DNA from: Alphaproteobacteria bacterium
Lineage (GTDB): Bacteria > Pseudomonadota > Alphaproteobacteria > Micavibrionales > CSBR16-224
Length of the DNA: 8,974 nt
NCBI GenBank assembly: GCA_006226225.1
Contig: SBHI01000160.1
Span: 1-8,974, forward strand
Direction: 5' to 3'
The translations under genes and the position numbers were made by a program. Positions 5,417 to 8,974 of the stretch are shown piece after piece. Positions within the stretch are counted from its first letter, which is position 1; every line of letters begins with the position of its first letter. The notes beneath the pieces were generated by a model. It made no database searches. It was given only the letters and a program-made list of their open reading frames with translations, and was not told where the DNA came from.

Positions 5417-8308
5417 ATGACAATCAGCAATACGGATCTTAAGCAGGACAGTTTTGATACACGGCATATCGGCCCTGACGCAGCGGAAACGTCAGAGATG
5501 CTGGAGGCCGTTGGCGTGGACACTCTGGATGCGCTGGTGCGTGCGGTTGTGCCGCAATCGATCTATGTTGATACGCCGCTGGATTTGCCGGACGGTCTGT
5601 CCGAATATGCGGCGCTGAAAAAACTGCGCGGTATTGCCGGTAAAAACAAAATGCTGCGTTCCTTCATCGGCATGGGTTATACCGATACCGTCACGCCGCC
5701 GGTTATTCTGCGCAATGTGCTGGAAAATCCGGGCTGGTACACAGCCTATACGCCTTATCAGCCTGAAATTAGTCAGGGGCGTCTTGAAGCATTGCTGAAT
5801 TATCAACAGGTGATTATTGACTTGACGGGGTTGGATATCGCCAATTCTTCCTTGCTGGATGAAGGCACGGCGGCGGCAGAGGCGATGACAATGGCGCGCC
5901 GCGTTGGAAAATCGAAAAGCGATGTGTTGCTGGTGGATGAAAACTGCCATCCGCAAACCATTGATGTTTTAAAAACCCGTTCCGAGCCGCTGGGCATTAC
6001 GCTTGAAATCGGCGCCCCCGAAAGCTTTGCAGGAAAAGACGGTTTTGCCGTATTGCTGCAATATCCCGATACCACAGGCGCGATCGCCGATTATAGAAAC
6101 CTGACGGATGCCGTTCATGACAAAGGCGGTCTGGTGATTGTTGCCGCTGATTTGCTGGCGCTGACGCTGTTGACCCCGCCCGGTGAATGGGGCGCTGATA
6201 TCGTCGTCGGTTCGGCGCAGCGTTTCGGTGTGCCGATGGGGTTCGGTGGGCCGCATGCCGCATTTTTTGCGACGCGTGATGATTATAAACGCTCCGTCCC
6301 CGGGCGGATTGTCGGTGTCTCCGTTGATGCGAAAGGCCGTCCGGCGCTGCGTTTGGCGCTGCAAACGCGCGAACAGCATATCCGCCGTGAAAAAGCCACC
6401 AGCAATATTTGCACGGCGCAGGTACTGCTGGCCAATATCGCAGGATTTTATGCTGTCTGGCACGGTGCGGAAGGTTTGACCCGCATTGCAAAACGCATCC
6501 ATAATTTGACGGCATTGCTGGCGAAAACACTGCAACAGCACGGTATCAAAAGCGCGAATGAGTATGCGTTCGATACGCTGACATTTGATCTTGGCAGTGC
6601 GGATGCCGAACAGGCGGTGCTTGAGCGCGGTGTGAAACAAGGCATCAATCTGCGCGGCTTCGGCGACGGACGTATCGGTGTGACACTGGATCAGAAAACG
6701 GATTTGCAGGATATCACATTAATCGCCGCTGTGATTGCCGATAAGGATCTGGAGATTGTTGCAGAGGCAGCCTCTCTGCTGCCACAGAATCTGCTGCGCC
6801 AGTCAAAATTTCTGACCCATCCGGTCTTCAGCAAATACCGTTCTGAAACGGAAATGCTGCGCTATTTGCGTCGTTTGGAGCAAAAGGATATTGCACTCAA
6901 CCGTTCGATGATCCCGCTGGGTTCCTGCACGATGAAGCTGAATGCGGCGGCGGAAATGATGCCCGTTACATGGCCGGAATTTTGCGATATGCATCCCTTT
7001 GTGCCGCAGGATCAGGCCGCAGGCTACCGTGAAATGATCGCCGGTCTGGAAGAGATGCTGTGCAAAATCACAGGCTTTGCCGCAGTGTCCTTGCAGCCGA
7101 ATGCAGGATCGCAAGGCGAATATGCGGGGCTGCTGACCATTCGTGCCTATCATCACAGCCGCGGTGAAACGCACCGGAATATTTGTCTTATTCCCAGCTC
7201 CGCCCATGGCACCAATCCTGCCAGCGCGGTGATGGCGGGTATGAATGTCGTTGTCGTGAAATGTGACCAGAACGGCAATATCGATTTGGATGATTTGCGT
7301 GCAAAGGCGGAAAAACACAAAGATGATCTTGCGGCATTGATGGTGACCTACCCGTCAACGCATGGCGTGTTCGAAGAAGGTATCGTCGATATTTGCGACA
7401 TCGTCCATGATTATGGCGGACAGGTTTATATGGACGGTGCGAATATGAATGCGCTGGTCGGTGTGGCCTATCCGGGGAAATTCGGTGCGGATGTCGCGCA
7501 TCTGAACCTGCATAAAACTTTCTGCATTCCGCATGGCGGCGGCGGGCCGGGTGTTGGCCCGATCGGTGTTGCCGCGCATCTTGCGCCATTCCTGCCCGGC
7601 AGCGCTGTCGTGGAAGGCATTGGCGGTGCGGAGGCCGTCTCGTCTATTTCTGCGGCGCCCTTTGGCTCGGCAGGTATTCTGGCGATTACATGGATGTATA
7701 TTGTCATGATGGGCGGGGAAGGTTTGCGCCGCGCGACCGAGCTTGCGATCTTGAACGCCAACTACATCGCCAAGAAACTGAGCGACCATTACAGTATTCT
7801 GTATACGGGTAAAGGCGGCTTTGTGGCGCATGAATGTATTCTGGATACGCGCCGTATCCATACGGAAATCGGTGTCAGTGTCGAAAGCATTGCCAAGCGT
7901 TTGATGGATTTCGGCTTCCACGCGCCGACCATGTCATTCCCCGTACCGCATACGCTGATGGTGGAACCGACGGAAAGCGAAAGCAAGGAAGAGCTTGATC
8001 GCTTTATCGCGGCCATGTCGCAAATCCGCGCGGAGATTACACAAGTCGAAAACGGCGACTGGGCGGTTGATGACAATCCGCTGGCGAATGCGCCGCACAC
8101 TTTTGCCGATTTGCTGGCGGAAGACTGGAGTAAGCCTTACAGCCGTGAAACAGGGGCATTCCCGCTGCCGCATATTGCAGAGGACAAATACTGGCCGCCG
8201 GTCTCCCGCATTGATAATGCGGCAGGTGATCGCAATCTGGTTTGCACTTGTCCGCCGCTGGAAGCTTACGAAACACCGGCGGGAAAAACAGCACAAGACG
8301 CTGCCTGA
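5417..8308 (+). CDS. gcvP: Glycine cleavage system P protein (glycine decarboxylase)
   Basis: PLP-dependent glycine dehydrogenase (aminomethyl-transferring). It decarboxylates glycine and loads the remaining aminomethyl group onto lipoyl-GcvH. From the ATG at 5417 it has 963 residues, the normal size for the single-chain form in which the regions corresponding to GcvPA and GcvPB are fused. Visible features: TRHIGPD (15-21), [11 protein letters not shown] (325-335), [12 protein letters not shown] at the start of the second half, [11 protein letters not shown] (594-604), and [19 protein letters not shown], where Lys700 is the expected PLP-binding lysine. Start choice: the ATG has AGGA about 11 bases upstream and gives a leader before RHIGP like that of known P proteins. 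An in-frame GTG at 5381 behind a G-rich stretch would add 12 residues and is less likely. The frame is intact throughout. The gene lies 82 bases after gcvH, the widest gap in the gcv cluster. Confidence 0.97.
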   Translation: MTISNTDLKQDSFDTRHIGPDAAETSEMLEAVGVDTLDALVRAVVPQSIYVDTPLDLPDGLSEYAALKKLRGIAGKNKMLRSFIGMGYTDTVTPPVILRNVLENPGWYTAYTPYQPEISQGRLEALLNYQQVIIDLTGLDIANSSLLDEGTAAAEAMTMARRVGKSKSDVLLVDENCHPQTIDVLKTRSEPLGITLEIGAPESFAGKDGFAVLLQYPDTTGAIADYRNLTDAVHDKGGLVIVAADLLALTLLTPPGEWGADIVVGSAQRFGVPMGFGGPHAAFFATRDDYKRSVPGRIVGVSVDAKGRPALRLALQTREQHIRREKATSNICTAQVLLANIAGFYAVWHGAEGLTRIAKRIHNLTALLAKTLQQHGIKSANEYAFDTLTFDLGSADAEQAVLERGVKQGINLRGFGDGRIGVTLDQKTDLQDITLIAAVIADKDLEIVAEAASLLPQNLLRQSKFLTHPVFSKYRSETEMLRYLRRLEQKDIALNRSMIPLGSCTMKLNAAAEMMPVTWPEFCDMHPFVPQDQAAGYREMIAGLEEMLCKITGFAAVSLQPNAGSQGEYAGLLTIRAYHHSRGETHRNICLIPSSAHGTNPASAVMAGMNVVVVKCDQNGNIDLDDLRAKAEKHKDDLAALMVTYPSTHGVFEEGIVDICDIVHDYGGQVYMDGANMNALVGVAYPGKFGADVAHLNLHKTFCIPHGGGGPGVGPIGVAAHLAPFLPGSAVVEGIGGAEAVSSISAAPFGSAGILAITWMYIVMMGGEGLRRATELAILNANYIAKKLSDHYSILYTGKGGFVAHECILDTRRIHTEIGVSVESIAKRLMDFGFHAPTMSFPVPHTLMVEPTESESKEELDRFIAAMSQIRAEITQVENGDWAVDDNPLANAPHTFADLLAEDWSKPYSRETGAFPLPHIAEDKYWPPVSRIDNAAGDRNLVCTCPPLEAYETPAGKTAQDAA

Positions 8309-8331
8309 TTGTTTTAAAAATTCTGCAAAGA

Positions 8332-8366
8332 AAAACGCGCTCCCGCTATTTGCCGGAGCGCGTTTT
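8332..8366. terminator. Strong bidirectional rho-independent terminator
   Basis: AAAACGCGCTCC (8332-8343) is perfectly complementary to GGAGCGCGTTTT (8355-8366), a 12-base-pair stem around an 11-base loop that can add two more G-C pairs after a C-C mismatch. On the plus strand TTTTCCTTTT forms the tail and terminates gcvP. On the minus strand the run of five A's at 8331-8335 gives a U-tail that terminates the converging peptidase gene. It lies centrally in the 78-base gap between the two stop codons. Confidence 0.92.
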
Positions 8367-8386
8367 CCTTTTGTCTTTAATATTTG

Positions 8387-8974
8387 TTATGCGCCGGGGC
8401 CGCCGCGTTTTTTGCGGAAGATGCTTGGCGTAATCTTTTTCGTGATTTTCTCTGCGATCTTGACGCTGCGTTCAGCCAGATCGTTAAAACCGCCCGCAAT
8501 TTTGCTGTCGGGGGTTTGGGCGGTTGTGCTGGCGTTTTTCAGCGAGGCTTTGTATTCCTCCTGATTAATCGGGCCAAGTGCCTTTTCCAAAAAGGCATGG
8601 GTCTCGCCGATTTCAATCAGGGAATCTTCCTGCGATTTCCCTGCGCCGTGACCGGTATTTTTGGAAACGCGCAACAGGATCTGGTTATCGGCATCGGATT
8701 CGCTTTGCATGGTTGCTGCCCATTTATAGGCATGCCAGGGCAGAACGCGGTCATCATGGTCGCCGGTCTTAATCAGGGTCGGCGGATATTTCGCGTCTTT
8801 CTTGACATTGTGCAGCGGCGAATAGGCGGCGGCGGTTTCAAAATCTTTTTTCACATCGGGATCGCCGTAATCGGACTTCCATGCTGCGCCATATGTCCCC
8901 AACTGGAAGCGGAACATATCGATCACCGGAACAGCGGAAATCACTGCACCAAACAGATCGGGGCGTTGCAGAAC
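8387..8974 (-). CDS. Prolyl oligopeptidase-family serine peptidase, C-terminal part
   Basis: Minus-strand gene whose 5' end lies outside the window; 195 C-terminal residues are visible. It matches the catalytic alpha/beta-hydrolase domain of prolyl oligopeptidase (family S9A), which cleaves short peptides after proline. Within the visible part, VLQRPDLFGAV and VIDMFRF (1-23) follow the usual position of the nucleophile serine, which is itself outside. YGDP (36-39), YSPLHNV (51-57), GDHDDRVLPWHAYKWAA (71-87) with the catalytic Asp expected in D74-D75, and NTGHGAGKS (106-114) with catalytic His109 are all present. The family normally ends shortly after the helix equivalent to ETHAFLEKALG (124-134). 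Here about 60 more residues follow, polar at first and then very basic (KKITPSIFRKKR). Whether the protein is exported cannot be judged without the N-terminus. It converges on gcvP and shares its terminator. Confidence 0.93.
   Translation of the reverse strand, partial: VLQRPDLFGAVISAVPVIDMFRFQLGTYGAAWKSDYGDPDVKKDFETAAAYSPLHNVKKDAKYPPTLIKTGDHDDRVLPWHAYKWAATMQSESDADNQILLRVSKNTGHGAGKSQEDSLIEIGETHAFLEKALGPINQEEYKASLKNASTTAQTPDSKIAGGFNDLAERSVKIAEKITKKITPSIFRKKRGGPGA

Noticed and set aside
5969..6640. 223-codon and overlapping 177-codon open frames on the minus strand inside gcvP
   Set aside because: They are antisense to conserved GcvP sequence, have skewed low-complexity composition and no independent support; they are by-products of the codon bias on the other strand.
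7995..8564. 189-codon plus-strand frame running past the gcvP stop
   Set aside because: It overlaps gcvP in another frame, crosses the terminator hairpin and then runs antisense to the peptidase gene. Its composition is Arg-rich and it has no family resemblance.
1..8974. CRISPR arrays, insertion sequences, tRNA or rRNA genes, phage or defence genes
   Set aside because: Reading both strands, I found no regularly spaced repeats, transposase-like proteins, terminal inverted repeats, tRNA-like cloverleaf or rRNA sequence.

Overview
The window is ordinary bacterial chromosome, densely coding and mostly of medium GC. It reads as a Gram-negative bacterium, most likely an alphaproteobacterium. That placement is an inference from the style of the SucC/SucD sequences, a COG3786-type YkuD protein following sucCD, and the single-chain GcvP. 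No rRNA or other decisive marker is present, and I cannot name a genus.

Layout from left to right. (1) Bases 1-2188, plus strand: the 3' two thirds of sucC, a complete sucD overlapping it by one base, and 14 bases later a small YkuD-fold (L,D-transpeptidase-like) protein, probably one transcription unit. (2) Bases 2189-2466: an AT-rich gap with no gene, an AT-rich inverted repeat and weak promoter-like elements. (3) Bases 2467-3272: two small genes, 14 bases apart, that I do not recognise. A GC-rich hairpin with a T-rich tail overlaps the end of the second. (4) Bases 3402-8308, plus strand: a HIT-family (HinT-like) protein, then gcvT, gcvH and gcvP, which encode the T, H and P proteins of the glycine cleavage system. 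(5) Bases 8332-8366: a strong, nearly symmetric terminator between converging genes. (6) Bases 8387-8974, minus strand: the C-terminal part of a prolyl oligopeptidase-family serine peptidase, cut by the window edge and carrying an unusual C-terminal tail.

How the genes work together: SucCD interconverts succinyl-CoA and succinate with nucleoside triphosphate formation in the TCA cycle. GcvP decarboxylates glycine and passes the aminomethyl group to the lipoyl arm of GcvH. GcvT releases ammonia and loads the one-carbon unit onto tetrahydrofolate. The fourth component, dihydrolipoamide dehydrogenase (L protein), is not here, which is usual because it is shared with the 2-oxoacid dehydrogenases.

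I see no mobile element, CRISPR array, tRNA, rRNA or defence system. The least explained part is the two-gene unit of unknown function at 2467-3272. The YkuD-like protein and the tail on the peptidase are secondary points of interest. I found no convincing evidence of a new multi-gene system.
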